Positions 26,739 through 36,103 of a stretch of DNA of 64,000 bases are shown piece after piece; the stretch's first letter is position 1; each line of letters opens with the position of its first letter. The DNA is taken from NCBI RefSeq assembly GCF_002078355.1, contig NZ_CP015363.1, forward strand, positions 62,001 to 126,000. Reading direction: 5' to 3'. Under the pieces are notes generated by a model. That model ran no database searches. It was given only the letters and a program-made list of their open reading frames with translations, and was not told the DNA's origin. The position numbers and the translations under genes are program-made. This DNA comes from Ferroplasma acidiphilum. GTDB taxonomy: Archaea > Thermoplasmatota > Thermoplasmata > Thermoplasmatales > Thermoplasmataceae.

Positions 26739-28745
26739 ATGGATTCAAAGCAACTTTTTAATATACATAAGGGTAAACAGTTTCAGGATGCAGTTCCTGA
26801 AAAATCGGGGCACAGCATTGTGGCTGCAAGATTTCTAAACAAATTATATGATCTCAGCGACGTGGCTCCGGATAATGGCGAGGTAGAATTTATTCAAATT
26901 AATTCGCCTGAGGGGGAAAAAATACTGCTTCATAGCACCGCCCATTTACTTGCCAATGCTATCGTTAAATTATATCCCAACGCACTACCAAATACCAGCA
27001 ACGAAAGTGAAGATACATTTTATTACGATTTCAATATGAAGCCCGTATCCATAGAAGATTTTCCTTTAATAGAGGAGAAAATGCAGGAACTGGTGCAGGC
27101 AAATATACCTATTACGAGAAAAATACTGCCGAAGAACGAAATTATTAAAGAATTTAGCCATAATAAATATAAACTTGACAAGATAAATGAAAATGTTCCG
27201 GATGGAGAAAACTCAAGCATATATATCCAAGGAAATTATAAAGAGTTCTGCAGGGGGCCACACGTACCATCAACAGGATATATTGGTGCTTTTAAATTGC
27301 TGTCAATATCAAGTACCAACTACGAAGGTGACGTAAACAAGGATAAAATGATCCGGATATACGGAACCGCTTTCCCGGATAAAAAACAGTTAAAAGCATT
27401 TTTGCTGCGCAGGGAGGAAGCTATTAAGAGGGACCACAGGAAAATAGGCCAGGAAATGGATCTATTTACATTTGATAATGAACGTGCACCCGGAATGCCT
27501 TTTTACGCCCCTAACGGTGCAATAATCAGGAATGAATTGATAAATTATATGAAAGAACTGAACGAAAAAAGTGGGTGGGAAGAGGTATGGACCGCACATG
27601 CGTTCAAAGACATTATATGGAAACAATCTGGCCATTATTATAAGTATAAGGATGATATGTTTCTTTTTACCCTCCCGAATGGTGACAATTACGGGTTAAA
27701 GCCTATGAACTGCCCAGGGCATATAGCAATATTCCAGAGAAGTGTTTACAGCTACCGTGATATGCCTGTTAAATATTCAGAAGCAGGCACAGTTTACAGA
27801 TATGAAAAATCGGGAGAAATGGGGGGATTGACAAGACCCAGGGGCTTTACCATAGATGATGGGCATGGCTTTGTAAGGGAAGACCAGATATTTGATGAAA
27901 CCATATCTTTGCTTAAAATTATCCCATCAATATTCAAAACTATACTTGGCACAGAGGAAATTACATACGATCTCAGTGTAATGGACAAACAGCATCCTGA
28001 GAACTATCTAATGTCATATGAATGTTCCAGTTGTGGAGAAAAATTCATGCTAAGGGCAGCGGCACAGGAATATAAATGCCCGGCATGCGGGTCTGAACAA
28101 TTAAATTCCGATTTTTCAATGTGGGATAATGCCACTGAAAACCTCAGGAAAGCACTTGAAGAATTGAAATTAAAATATACCGAATATCCAGGCGAAGCTG
28201 CGTTTTATGGCCCGAAAATAGATGTACATATAAAGGATGCCCTTGGCCGCCTGTGGCAGCTATCTACCATACAGATAGACTTCTTTATGCCAGCCAATTT
28301 TGACCTCTATTATATAGACAAAAATGACACTAAGGTAAGGCCGGTAATAATACACCGTGCTATATACGGAAGCTACGAAAGATTCATAGCCATACTTCTG
28401 GAGCATTTCAATGGGAAACTTCCATTATGGCTAACCCCGTTACAGGCATACATAATACCAGTGTCAGAGGCATATAACGAATATGCAACGGAAATAAATA
28501 AGAAAATGAGAGAAAAAGGCATCAGATCAAAGGTTGACATATCCGACGGGACAATATCAAAGAAGATAAAGCTTATCAGAACTATGAGGCCATCATATAT
28601 TCTGGTAGTGGGAGAAAAAGAACTTGCAAATAATACACTTTCAGTGAGAAACAGAAAGGATAAGACCAGGGAATATGGCATGGATGAATTTATGGGCATA
28701 ATGGCAGAAGAAATAAGGGAAAAGAAAATAGACCAGGCATTTTAA
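26739..28745 (+). CDS. thrS: Threonyl-tRNA synthetase, bacterial-type editing domain, with zinc-ribbon insert
   Basis: About 668 residues. An N-terminal TGS-like part is followed by an N2 editing domain with HSTAH (about residues 70-74) and the second site CRGPH. These mark the bacterial/eukaryotic type rather than the usual archaeal DTD-like editing domain. The class II core has motif 2 TVYRYEKSGE, the zinc ligand Cys in PMNCPGH, and motif 3 HRAIYGSYERF. Between motif 2 and the MWD segment sits a CxxC...CxxC zinc ribbon (Cys429, 432, 447, 450) that typical bacterial ThrRS lacks. The C-terminal anticodon domain is complete. The ATG at 26739 is preferred to an upstream TTG. Confidence 0.95.
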   Translation: MDSKQLFNIHKGKQFQDAVPEKSGHSIVAARFLNKLYDLSDVAPDNGEVEFIQINSPEGEKILLHSTAHLLANAIVKLYPNALPNTSNESEDTFYYDFNMKPVSIEDFPLIEEKMQELVQANIPITRKILPKNEIIKEFSHNKYKLDKINENVPDGENSSIYIQGNYKEFCRGPHVPSTGYIGAFKLLSISSTNYEGDVNKDKMIRIYGTAFPDKKQLKAFLLRREEAIKRDHRKIGQEMDLFTFDNERAPGMPFYAPNGAIIRNELINYMKELNEKSGWEEVWTAHAFKDIIWKQSGHYYKYKDDMFLFTLPNGDNYGLKPMNCPGHIAIFQRSVYSYRDMPVKYSEAGTVYRYEKSGEMGGLTRPRGFTIDDGHGFVREDQIFDETISLLKIIPSIFKTILGTEEITYDLSVMDKQHPENYLMSYECSSCGEKFMLRAAAQEYKCPACGSEQLNSDFSMWDNATENLRKALEELKLKYTEYPGEAAFYGPKIDVHIKDALGRLWQLSTIQIDFFMPANFDLYYIDKNDTKVRPVIIHRAIYGSYERFIAILLEHFNGKLPLWLTPLQAYIIPVSEAYNEYATEINKKMREKGIRSKVDISDGTISKKIKLIRTMRPSYILVVGEKELANNTLSVRNRKDKTREYGMDEFMGIMAEEIREKKIDQAF

Positions 28746-28793
28746 TCCGCAATACTGCCTATGCATTTTTATATTTAATATTTATACAGTATT

Positions 28794-29168
28794 ATGTCTA
28801 AAATACCGGAAAATTTAAAATATACCAAATCACACGAATGGTTTAAAATTGATGGAGATGTGGCTACCGTTGGCATCACAGATTTTGCACAGCATCAACT
28901 TACAGATATAGTTTATGTTGATATGCCTAAGAAAGGCACTGTAAAAAAGGCAGGAGAGACCCTTTTAACAATAGAATCAGTAAAATCCGCAGAGGATGTA
29001 TTTTTCCCCGTCACTGGAGAGGTAATAGAAACAAATGAAGAACTGGATAAAAAGCCCGAACTGGTAAATTCTGATTGCTATACAAACTGGCTTGTTAAAA
29101 TAAAGTTAACCGATAATAAATACGATTCCATGACTGCGGCAGAATATAAATCATACATAGGAGAATAA
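28794..29168 (+). CDS. gcvH: Glycine cleavage system H protein
   Basis: A 124-residue lipoyl carrier. The lipoylated lysine is Lys64 in TIESVKSAEDVF, within the family pattern; HEWFKIDGDVATVGITDFAQ is the N-terminal signature. It shuttles the aminomethyl group between P, T and L proteins. No other gcv gene is in the window. rlmE follows by 8 bp on the same strand. Confidence 0.95.
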   Translation: MSKIPENLKYTKSHEWFKIDGDVATVGITDFAQHQLTDIVYVDMPKKGTVKKAGETLLTIESVKSAEDVFFPVTGEVIETNEELDKKPELVNSDCYTNWLVKIKLTDNKYDSMTAAEYKSYIGE

Positions 29169-29176
29169 AATTAAGC

Positions 29177-29761
29177 ATGAATAGAAAAGACAGATATTAT
29201 ACCAGGGCAAAAAAGGATAATTTCAGGAGCCGCGCCTCATATAAGCTTCTGGAAATACAATCCAAGTTTAATGTAATATGGAAAACCGATTATGTGATTG
29301 AATTCGGTTCATCTCCAGGTGGATGGACCCAGGTAGTCCAGAAATTAACGGAAAAGCCTGTAATAGCAATTGACATTAGCCCCATGGATCCTATTGAAAA
29401 TGTGACATTTGTGCAGGGCAATATAAATGATCCAGAATTATCAGAAAAAATTAAAATTGCTATGGATTCCCTTGGTATAAGCTCAGTATCAACAGTTCTA
29501 TCCGATGCTATGATCAAAACCAGCGGCAATTATGACCGGGACCATATGGGATCTTATCTTCTGTGCGATAATGTCATGAACCTTTCAATAGATCTGTTGT
29601 CACCGGGTGGAAATGTTGTTTTAAAGCAGTTTCAGGGGGACTCAACTATGGCATTTGTAAATAAGTGGAAGGTTTATTTTAACTATTACAAGGTTACAAA
29701 GCCGAATGCATCAAGGCAGCATAGCAGGGAAGTTTACATAATATTCAAGGATAAAATTTAA
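29177..29761 (+). CDS. rlmE: rRNA 2'-O-ribose methyltransferase RlmE/FtsJ
   Basis: A 194-residue SAM-dependent methyltransferase that modifies a uridine of 23S rRNA in the peptidyl transferase centre. The N-terminus SRASYKLLEIQ has the catalytic Lys23. The SAM site is IEFGSSPGGWTQV, where family members usually read LGxxPGGW. VLSDAM holds the Asp and VVLKQFQG the second Lys. The end converges on the next gene with a 4-bp overlap. Confidence 0.93.
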   Translation: MNRKDRYYTRAKKDNFRSRASYKLLEIQSKFNVIWKTDYVIEFGSSPGGWTQVVQKLTEKPVIAIDISPMDPIENVTFVQGNINDPELSEKIKIAMDSLGISSVSTVLSDAMIKTSGNYDRDHMGSYLLCDNVMNLSIDLLSPGGNVVLKQFQGDSTMAFVNKWKVYFNYYKVTKPNASRQHSREVYIIFKDKI

Positions 29762-30375
29762 TATCTATTTTCAAAATGGTTTAAAACATCCTTATAATAA
29801 TCATAATCGACTATACAGAATATATTTCTGTCACTGTATTCCTTTTGCAGGCTGTCTATTCTTTCTATTATGTATTTTTTCCTTTCAGCATTTACTTTTT
29901 TAAAGGATTTTAAATCTACCACATTATTCCAGGATTCCACAAATTCCTCTGGAGTTTCAGCGTCGAATTTATACTTGCTTACCTTTTTCTTTCGCATAGA
30001 ATGCCTGAGAAGGTCTGTTGTTTTTACATATTTGCTGTAAATTATCTGGTATTCTCCTTCATCCATGTCAAGCCCGATCATTTCTATATCGTTCTCCTTG
30101 CAATATCTTGTAGCCTCTATATAGACAGGTGATGGGGTCATTACCTCACCGTATCTGGAAAGATTGATTCCATACAAAATCTCGTAATCTGAGAGATTCA
30201 TTTCAAATGGGTCTTCCAGGAACTCTTTCATACCATCTACCTGTTCAGGTGCTATTGTAATAAAAACTATATCCGGACGCTTTTCTAAAAGTTCTTTCCT
30301 TAGCTCATCGCCATCCCTCACCAATCCTTTTACTCCACCGAATATGTAAAATCTATCATTAATTTTATGCATCAT
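29758..30375 (-). CDS. Hypothetical protein, weak TraB-like resemblance
   Basis: A 205-residue soluble protein. The opening YIFGGVKGLVRDGDELRKELLEKRPDIVFI and the late ERKKYIIERIDSL recall the TraB/PrgY fold, but the resemblance is weak and the histidine motif is absent. It starts 2 bp after the stop of the upstream HTH regulator gene, so the two are one operon. The function is unknown. Confidence 0.65.
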   Translation of the reverse strand: MMHKINDRFYIFGGVKGLVRDGDELRKELLEKRPDIVFITIAPEQVDGMKEFLEDPFEMNLSDYEILYGINLSRYGEVMTPSPVYIEATRYCKENDIEMIGLDMDEGEYQIIYSKYVKTTDLLRHSMRKKKVSKYKFDAETPEEFVESWNNVVDLKSFKKVNAERKKYIIERIDSLQKEYSDRNIFCIVDYDYYKDVLNHFENRY

Positions 30376-30377
30376 TT

Positions 30378-31298
30378 TTATTTTTCTAGGAATTCATTAA
30401 AGCTATCAACATCATAAATTTTTCTAAGCTCATTGAAACTTATTATTGTGCATCCATGTATATTGCGTTTGTTAGAGTTCTCCTTATTAATCAATACAGG
30501 TATATCTCCAAGGACCTCGCTGATTTTCTTTATGGATACTATTCTATTTGTATTTTCATTTACACTATTGAATGCCCCTATGATTAGATGCGAATCTGAA
30601 TTGTATGAAAGCCCATCAAAGGGATTCCTGCTTATATATTCGGAAATATAGCCTATATTATTCATTACTGTAAGCACTTCGTTTATAAAGCCACTTGCTG
30701 CATTAACCGGCATTGGCTCCTCGTTTGAAATAGACACATCCACGTTTCTGCTTATATCTCCTCTCAATATAGACTCGAGCTTCAAATAAATATCAATTGT
30801 TGCTGAACTGCCAGATTCATAAAGTGATACAGACCTTCTTGATACACCAAGCTTCTGTGCTATATATCCTATGGAATAATTGTTCTGTTCACGCAATATT
30901 CTCATTTTCTGCCCATTAATCCCGACATAAAATCCTCCCGGTGCAGAATATATAAATGGGGGCTCACCTGCGATATAATCCTTAAAGCTTTCAAATGAAA
31001 GTATTGGTACTCCGTGCCTGAAATACAGTACGCCCCTTTCAAGCATATTGTTCCCTGCCTTTTCTCCTATTATGAGTGTTTTCGACCCTGTCATTGCACT
31101 CATTTTGATAAGTGGAACAACTCCGATTCTGCTGAATGTATTCACATTATACAGGATTTTAAGAATATACCGTTCATCTCCTATCCTGCAAATTAAATCA
31201 AATGTGACAAGGCCATATAGATCTGGCTCTGACACTACAAAATCATTTCTTTTAAGGAAATCGTATATGTCCCTGATTAACTGCTGTCTCTGGTCCAC
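30378..31298 (-). CDS. Archaeal HTH-type transcriptional regulator (COG1395)
   Basis: A 306-residue protein of a conserved euryarchaeal group of predicted regulators. The N-terminal part (about 1-110) resembles a nuclease-like restriction fold without an obvious active site. Residues about 130-180 form a lambda-repressor type HTH: MRILREQNNYSIGYIAQKLGVSRRSVSLYESG. The C-terminal part is unassigned. Targets are unknown. It is the first gene of a two-gene operon. Confidence 0.82.
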   Translation of the reverse strand: MDQRQQLIRDIYDFLKRNDFVVSEPDLYGLVTFDLICRIGDERYILKILYNVNTFSRIGVVPLIKMSAMTGSKTLIIGEKAGNNMLERGVLYFRHGVPILSFESFKDYIAGEPPFIYSAPGGFYVGINGQKMRILREQNNYSIGYIAQKLGVSRRSVSLYESGSSATIDIYLKLESILRGDISRNVDVSISNEEPMPVNAASGFINEVLTVMNNIGYISEYISRNPFDGLSYNSDSHLIIGAFNSVNENTNRIVSIKKISEVLGDIPVLINKENSNKRNIHGCTIISFNELRKIYDVDSFNEFLEK

Positions 31299-31354
31299 GA
31301 TATAACAAAATACGTCTGTATATATAATTTTCTATTATACAGCCATTTATATAA

Positions 31355-31948
31355 TTATTTATATATACTATGCTCTTTAAAACTTGTTGATATCTTATGC
31401 GGGCATATTTTTATTTCACATTTATCACAGATAACATCTATTTCCCGGGGGGAGTCAATTAGAATTTTATTAATGCCAGTTACATTGTTAAACTTCTTGA
31501 ATACCTCCTCTTCAACCTCATTGTAAAAAATTAGCCTGATAAAACTTGTTTCATAATCTGAATTTATCGAATATATCTCTTTGATATTTGACATTTGCTT
31601 TTCCAGTATTCTCATTATTTCAGGTACCACTTTGAAATACATTCCCTTATCAATGAAAATGGTAACCACTTCATTTTTCATTAGAAGGGAGATTTTTTTT
31701 GTGTCCGGCAACACTGAAACGTTTTCCATAATTTCTTTAACTACAGGATTCTTATTTACGAATTTTATTGTCTCATATAATGTACGCCTGTTAACCTTTA
31801 ATGTAGTGGCAATGCTACTAAGGGGAATTTCAATATTATTTAAGTAAAATTTTTCGTTTACTATGGAAATTCCACTGGCATACAGCCCCTCAACTATTCT
31901 TTTTTTAACCGGATAGATTTTAAAATATTCGTCGAATACAAGCTGCAT
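31355..31948 (-). CDS. HTH and ACT-domain regulator with C-terminal cysteine cluster
   Basis: A 197-residue protein. The first 70 residues contain a helix-turn-helix (PLSSIATTLKVNRRTLYETIKFV). About residues 90-150 fit an ACT domain, a small-molecule sensor often for amino acids. The end carries CDKCEIKICPH, a likely metal site. This fits COG2150, predicted regulators of amino acid metabolism. It is divergent from serA, so serine biosynthesis is a plausible target. Confidence 0.78.
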   Translation of the reverse strand: MQLVFDEYFKIYPVKKRIVEGLYASGISIVNEKFYLNNIEIPLSSIATTLKVNRRTLYETIKFVNKNPVVKEIMENVSVLPDTKKISLLMKNEVVTIFIDKGMYFKVVPEIMRILEKQMSNIKEIYSINSDYETSFIRLIFYNEVEEEVFKKFNNVTGINKILIDSPREIDVICDKCEIKICPHKISTSFKEHSIYK

Positions 31949-32181
31949 AGATGTTCAATCCTGCATAATATAAATACTTTATATAGAATTTTATAATTTC
32001 CAGGAACTGAACATATTTTTATTTTGCTGGAAGTCTAGCAGGTTGTTGTAGAATATAGAACTTCTTCCCACTGTTAACATATAGCTGCATTTCCAAAGAT
32101 TTAACTTATATGTCAATTAACTGGCAAAAATTAACGCTGTATGAAAATTTTATAACGAGAAAGAAATTGTTATAAATAATA

Positions 32182-33099
32182 ATGGCATTCTCTTCTATGT
32201 ACGGAAAGGTACTGATATGTGACCCTGTCGACAATGTTATGACAGACAAGTTAAAGGATAAATTTGAAATAGATTATAAACCAAAAATATCTCCACAGGA
32301 GCTCCTTGAAGTTATAAAGGATTATGATGTCGTTGTTGTCAGGAGCCGGACAAAAATCACAAAGGATGTAATATCCAATGGAAAAAAACTAAAAATAATT
32401 GCCAGGGCAGGAATTGGCGTCGATAACATAGATACAGATTATGCAGAGGAAAAACATATAAAAGTTGTATATGCACCCGGTTCTTCCACTGAAAGTGTGG
32501 TTGAAATTACACTTGCTATGATGGTAATAGGTGCCAGATCACTTTACAAAGGAATGGAAAACACAAGGAAGAATGATTTTACAAAGTTAAAGGGCATGGA
32601 ACTGGAGGGAAAAACCCTAGGAATTTTAGGATTTGGAAGAATAGGAAAAGCAATAGTTGATGCTTCCAGGACATTCAAAATGAAATTTATTGCATACGAT
32701 CCTATGCCGGTAGAATACCCTGAATATGTCAAGAAAGTCTCACTTGATGAATTACTGGAACAATCCGATGTTATATCTATAAATGTTACAATGAGAAAAG
32801 ATTCTCCTTACATATTAAATGACAATGAACTATCAAAATTAAAGGAAGGAGTAATCATAGTCAATACATCCAGGGCGAGGGCAATAAATGGCAAGGATAT
32901 GTTAAAATATCTAAAAAATGGTAAAATTTCAGCTTTCGTAAGCGATGTTTTCTGGAATGAACCTGCAAAGGAAGACTATGAATTGGAAATGCTAAAGCTG
33001 GACAATGTCATGATCACACCACATCTTGGTGCACAGACAAAGGAAGCACAGAAGCGGATTGCTATTATGACCGCTGACAATATAATTAACGAGTGGTAA
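32182..33099 (+). CDS. serA: D-3-phosphoglycerate dehydrogenase, short form
   Basis: A 305-residue NAD-dependent dehydrogenase that starts serine synthesis. The Rossmann motif is TLGILGFGRIGKAI (residues 145-158). The catalytic set is Arg231 in NTSRAR, Glu260 in NEP and His281 in TPHLGAQT. It ends after the catalytic domain, so it lacks the C-terminal ACT/ASB regulatory domains of long SerA. Control may instead come from the divergent ACT-domain regulator. The aminotransferase gene overlaps its end by 7 bp. Confidence 0.93.
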   Translation: MAFSSMYGKVLICDPVDNVMTDKLKDKFEIDYKPKISPQELLEVIKDYDVVVVRSRTKITKDVISNGKKLKIIARAGIGVDNIDTDYAEEKHIKVVYAPGSSTESVVEITLAMMVIGARSLYKGMENTRKNDFTKLKGMELEGKTLGILGFGRIGKAIVDASRTFKMKFIAYDPMPVEYPEYVKKVSLDELLEQSDVISINVTMRKDSPYILNDNELSKLKEGVIIVNTSRARAINGKDMLKYLKNGKISAFVSDVFWNEPAKEDYELEMLKLDNVMITPHLGAQTKEAQKRIAIMTADNIINEW

Positions 33100-34217
33100 A
33101 AGTGCTTCTAATACCTGGCCCGGTAGAAGTCCCATATTCAGTTTCAAATGCTGGGTCCATTGTTTCAAACCATCGTTCTCCAGAATTTAAGAATGTTGTC
33201 AAAGAAAATGAATCATTACTCAACAAATTTTCAGGAGCGTATAAAACAGTAATGGTTACCGGATCCGGAACACTGGCCGTAGAGACCATGGTTTTCTCCC
33301 TGATAAACAATAATGACCGTGTATTGTCCATAAGCTATGGAAACTTTGGAGAAAGGCTTATAGATTCAATAGCTAAAAAAACCACAAACACTCAGTTTAT
33401 CAGATATGACCAGCTTAATATTGACACCCTTCTTGAAGAAATACGCAGCAGGGACTTTGATAAATTGTTCCTTGTCCACAATGAAACTTCCAATGGCACC
33501 GCAATAAGAGACCTTACAGAAATCATTAAAATAGTTAAAGAAAAAGGTGCTAAACTGCTTGTTGACGATGTATCCGGTTTCGCCGGTTATAATATGGATA
33601 TGAATGGAATTTATGCTATGGTAACAGGCAGCCAGAAAAACCTGGCTTCTATCCCTGGAATTGGAATAATATTCCTCTCTATTGAAGCGTATAATGATGT
33701 GATGTCGCAAGCTTCAACAAATACGCCATTTTATCTTGACCTGAAAACTTCACTAAATTTTCTTGAAAAAAACGAAACGGCCTACACACCATCAACCGGT
33801 GCCTTTATCTCACTGAATTATGCCCTGAAAATACTTGAAAAAGAAGGGTTTGCCAGCAGGGTAAAAAGGATAACATCATCTGCCGATTTCATAAGGTCTT
33901 CCCTTGCTGATAAGGGTGTTGAAATATTCGGAACTAAAGACACATACTCCAGCACAGTTGTGTGTTTCTACAACAATGATCCGGATATGGTAAAAAAATT
34001 GGCTGAACATGGAATAACTGTTTCTAAGGGAATGGGAAAACTTGCAAATACAACATTGAGGATAGGTACAATGGGGATGATAAACAACCACTACATAGAA
34101 AAATTCCTGAACAGCTATTTCAAAATCTCAGGAAAAAATATTATTATAAAGGAAAGCGACATACCACCATCTACCAGATTGCCTGATTTTTTAGTTGATG
34201 ATGTTAGTCTAGCTTAA
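33093..34217 (+). CDS. Class V aminotransferase (serine-pyruvate / phosphoserine aminotransferase type)
   Basis: A 374-residue PLP enzyme. It begins LLIPGPVEVP, typical of the alanine-glyoxylate/serine-pyruvate group, has LLVDDVSG with the PLP-contacting Asp, and the PLP lysine is Lys182 in GSQKNLASIPG. Coupling to serA by overlap suggests it makes phosphoserine from 3-phosphohydroxypyruvate in place of a classical SerC. The start is GTG at 33093, inside the end of serA. The C-terminus overlaps the convergent alaX gene by 14 bp. Confidence 0.9.
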   Translation: MVKVLLIPGPVEVPYSVSNAGSIVSNHRSPEFKNVVKENESLLNKFSGAYKTVMVTGSGTLAVETMVFSLINNNDRVLSISYGNFGERLIDSIAKKTTNTQFIRYDQLNIDTLLEEIRSRDFDKLFLVHNETSNGTAIRDLTEIIKIVKEKGAKLLVDDVSGFAGYNMDMNGIYAMVTGSQKNLASIPGIGIIFLSIEAYNDVMSQASTNTPFYLDLKTSLNFLEKNETAYTPSTGAFISLNYALKILEKEGFASRVKRITSSADFIRSSLADKGVEIFGTKDTYSSTVVCFYNNDPDMVKKLAEHGITVSKGMGKLANTTLRIGTMGMINNHYIEKFLNSYFKISGKNIIIKESDIPPSTRLPDFLVDDVSLA

Positions 34218-34920
34218 AGCTAAGCCTCTTGTGCCCCTTTCCTTTATTTTCAATTTTTAGCATTTCTATTTTTCCAACTTCTTCAGTATTTTTTACATGT
34301 GTCCCGCCGTCAGCCTGGAAATCGAAATTCTCAATTTCTATAATACGCACAACAGGCAATTTTTCTATTAACTGCCTGCCTGGTTCTGTCCTGGCAAGCC
34401 CGGGTATTTTCAGTGCTTCTTCACTGCTGATCTCACGGGCAAAAACTTTGCGCCCTGAATTTATAACATCCTGCGCCTTTGAGATAATCTGCGTTATAAG
34501 GTCGCGGTCAATTATATCGAAACTGAAATCTACCCTCGCATGGTCATCATATATCTGCCCCCCGGTTAGAAGCCCATTTTTATAATCATTATTCACCACA
34601 CCGTCTATTATATGCACTGCTGTGTGGTATCTCATATGTATATACCTATTATCCCAGTCTATCACGCCATGTACATGGGCTCCGGGTGTAACATTCTCTA
34701 TTCTGTCAGCTATATGCCTTATTTCTCCATCTTCCTGGATAACATCTATTATCTTCATTTCACCATTAGAAGTTTTGAGTATACCCGTATCGTTTGGCTG
34801 GCCTCCACTTGTAGGATAAAATAATGTTTTATCCAGTACCACATAGTTATCCTCAACCGAAATCACGGAGGCATCAAATTCCCGTCCGTACATGTCATTA
34901 TAATACAGTTTTTCAGTCAT
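34204..34920 (-). CDS. alaX: Alanyl-tRNA editing protein AlaX-M
   Basis: A 238-residue free-standing editing protein that hydrolyses Ser- or Gly-charged tRNA-Ala. It shows the small N-terminal glycine-rich part (FYPTSGGQPND), the zinc motif HTAVH (His99, His103) and, near the end, ADGGTHVKNTEEVG with the third His. The usual Cys before GGTHV is Asp, as in some AlaX proteins. Length fits the medium AlaX class. Confidence 0.92.
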   Translation of the reverse strand: MTEKLYYNDMYGREFDASVISVEDNYVVLDKTLFYPTSGGQPNDTGILKTSNGEMKIIDVIQEDGEIRHIADRIENVTPGAHVHGVIDWDNRYIHMRYHTAVHIIDGVVNNDYKNGLLTGGQIYDDHARVDFSFDIIDRDLITQIISKAQDVINSGRKVFAREISSEEALKIPGLARTEPGRQLIEKLPVVRIIEIENFDFQADGGTHVKNTEEVGKIEMLKIENKGKGHKRLSFKLD

Positions 34921-35226
34921 ATGTGTGATAATATTATTTATTATATTAATTTAAAGGAAATGAAGAAGGAAGATCTGCATTTTCAGGTTATGATTTCCGT
35001 TTACTTAATCTCAGGATATTATTATTTATTTAATGCTAAAACTTCCGGGCATAACCCACTTTGTCTATCCTTCATGGAGCGCCCACTATAAGACTTCTAA
35101 ATATGGACAGAATAATGTATAAACTGGAAAGCATAGATAATGTGCATTAACCAGTTAATCCCGCACTTTATGGGAGAATAACTGCCGGTACATTATTATA
35201 TCACTATACATATTTGTGCAGTAAAG
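34921..35226. other. Intergenic region, no gene seen
   Basis: About 300 bp between alaX and the disulfide oxidoreductase gene. It is AT-rich with a short stretch of more balanced composition around 35040-35095. No coding frame, tRNA or clear hairpin was found; the balanced part may be a remnant of something decayed. Confidence 0.4.
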
Positions 35227-35236
35227 TTTTTATAAC
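35227..35236 (+). promoter_or_regulatory. TATA box of the disulfide oxidoreductase gene
   Basis: TTTTTATAAC centred about 30 bp before the ATG at 35262. The transcript is probably nearly leaderless. Confidence 0.55.
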
Positions 35237-35261
35237 TTAATAAAATATCAAAAAGATAATT

Positions 35262-35924
35262 ATGAGTTTAATAAGAGACGAGGATGCAAAATTCCTTAGG
35301 GAAGATTTCGATAAAAAATTAAAAAATACTGTTGATCTGGTTGTATTTACATCGGAAAGTAGCGATTGCAAGTATTGCAAGGACACCATTTCCCTTGTTG
35401 ATGAAGTTGGCGCATTATCTGACAAAATTAACATTGTTAAATATGTCTACGAAAAAGATAAGGAAATGGTAGAGAAATATGGTGTTGAGAAATATCCTGC
35501 AACAATAGTAGCCAGGCATGATGATAAGGATGGAAGGATAATATACTATGGAATTCCATCAGGGTATGAATTCGGGTCATTGATTGAGGACCTTGAAAAT
35601 GTATCTGTTGGAGAAGCCGACGTTTCCAAAAAAGCTGTTGACCTTATATCAAAAATAGACAAACCTATTACAATTAAGGTTTACGTGACTCCCACATGCC
35701 AGTATTGCCCGAAGGCTGTTATAACCGCTCATAAATTTGCTCTGATGAACAAAAACATAAAGAGTGAGATGATAGAATCCCTGGAATTTGACAAGGAAGC
35801 CTCAGATGCTGGAGTATCTGCTGTCCCACACATAGTAATAAATGATGATGTGACTTTTCCAGGCGCATATCCTGATGACCAGTTCGCTGAATATGTAATG
35901 GAAGCATACAACCACCAGGAATAA
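35262..35924 (+). CDS. Protein disulfide oxidoreductase (two glutaredoxin-like domains)
   Basis: A 220-residue PDO-type protein of thermophilic archaea made of two thioredoxin-fold units. The first active site is CKYC (Cys36, Cys39) and the second CQYC (Cys146, Cys149). Each unit has the cis-Pro loop, KYPAT and SAVPH. PDO forms or isomerises disulfides in intracellular proteins. It is monocistronic and followed by tRNA-Thr. Confidence 0.92.
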   Translation: MSLIRDEDAKFLREDFDKKLKNTVDLVVFTSESSDCKYCKDTISLVDEVGALSDKINIVKYVYEKDKEMVEKYGVEKYPATIVARHDDKDGRIIYYGIPSGYEFGSLIEDLENVSVGEADVSKKAVDLISKIDKPITIKVYVTPTCQYCPKAVITAHKFALMNKNIKSEMIESLEFDKEASDAGVSAVPHIVINDDVTFPGAYPDDQFAEYVMEAYNHQE

Positions 35925-35960
35925 AATTTTAATTTTATTTTTCGAATAAATAGAAATTTT

Positions 35961-35968
35961 ATATAATA
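35961..35968 (+). promoter_or_regulatory. TATA box of tRNA-Thr
   Basis: ATATAATA about 25 bp before the first base of tRNA-Thr, the usual spacing of an archaeal core promoter. Confidence 0.55.
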
Positions 35969-35988
35969 ATTTTTAATACACTAATTAC

Positions 35989-36062
35989 GCCATCGTAGCT
36001 CAGCATGGTAGAGCGGCTGATTTGTAATCAGCAGGTCGGGGGATCGAATCCCTCCGATGGCT
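35989..36062 (+). tRNA. tRNA-Thr (TGT)
   Basis: A 74-nt cloverleaf. Acceptor GCCATCG pairs with CGATGGC, the anticodon arm GCTGA-TTTGTAA-TCAGC shows anticodon TGT, and the T arm contains GGATCGAATCC. The discriminator is T, CCA is not encoded and there is no intron. Confidence 0.96.
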
Positions 36063-36103
36063 TACCTAATATAATAATAATCATGGTTTTGTTCTCTATA
36101 AAG

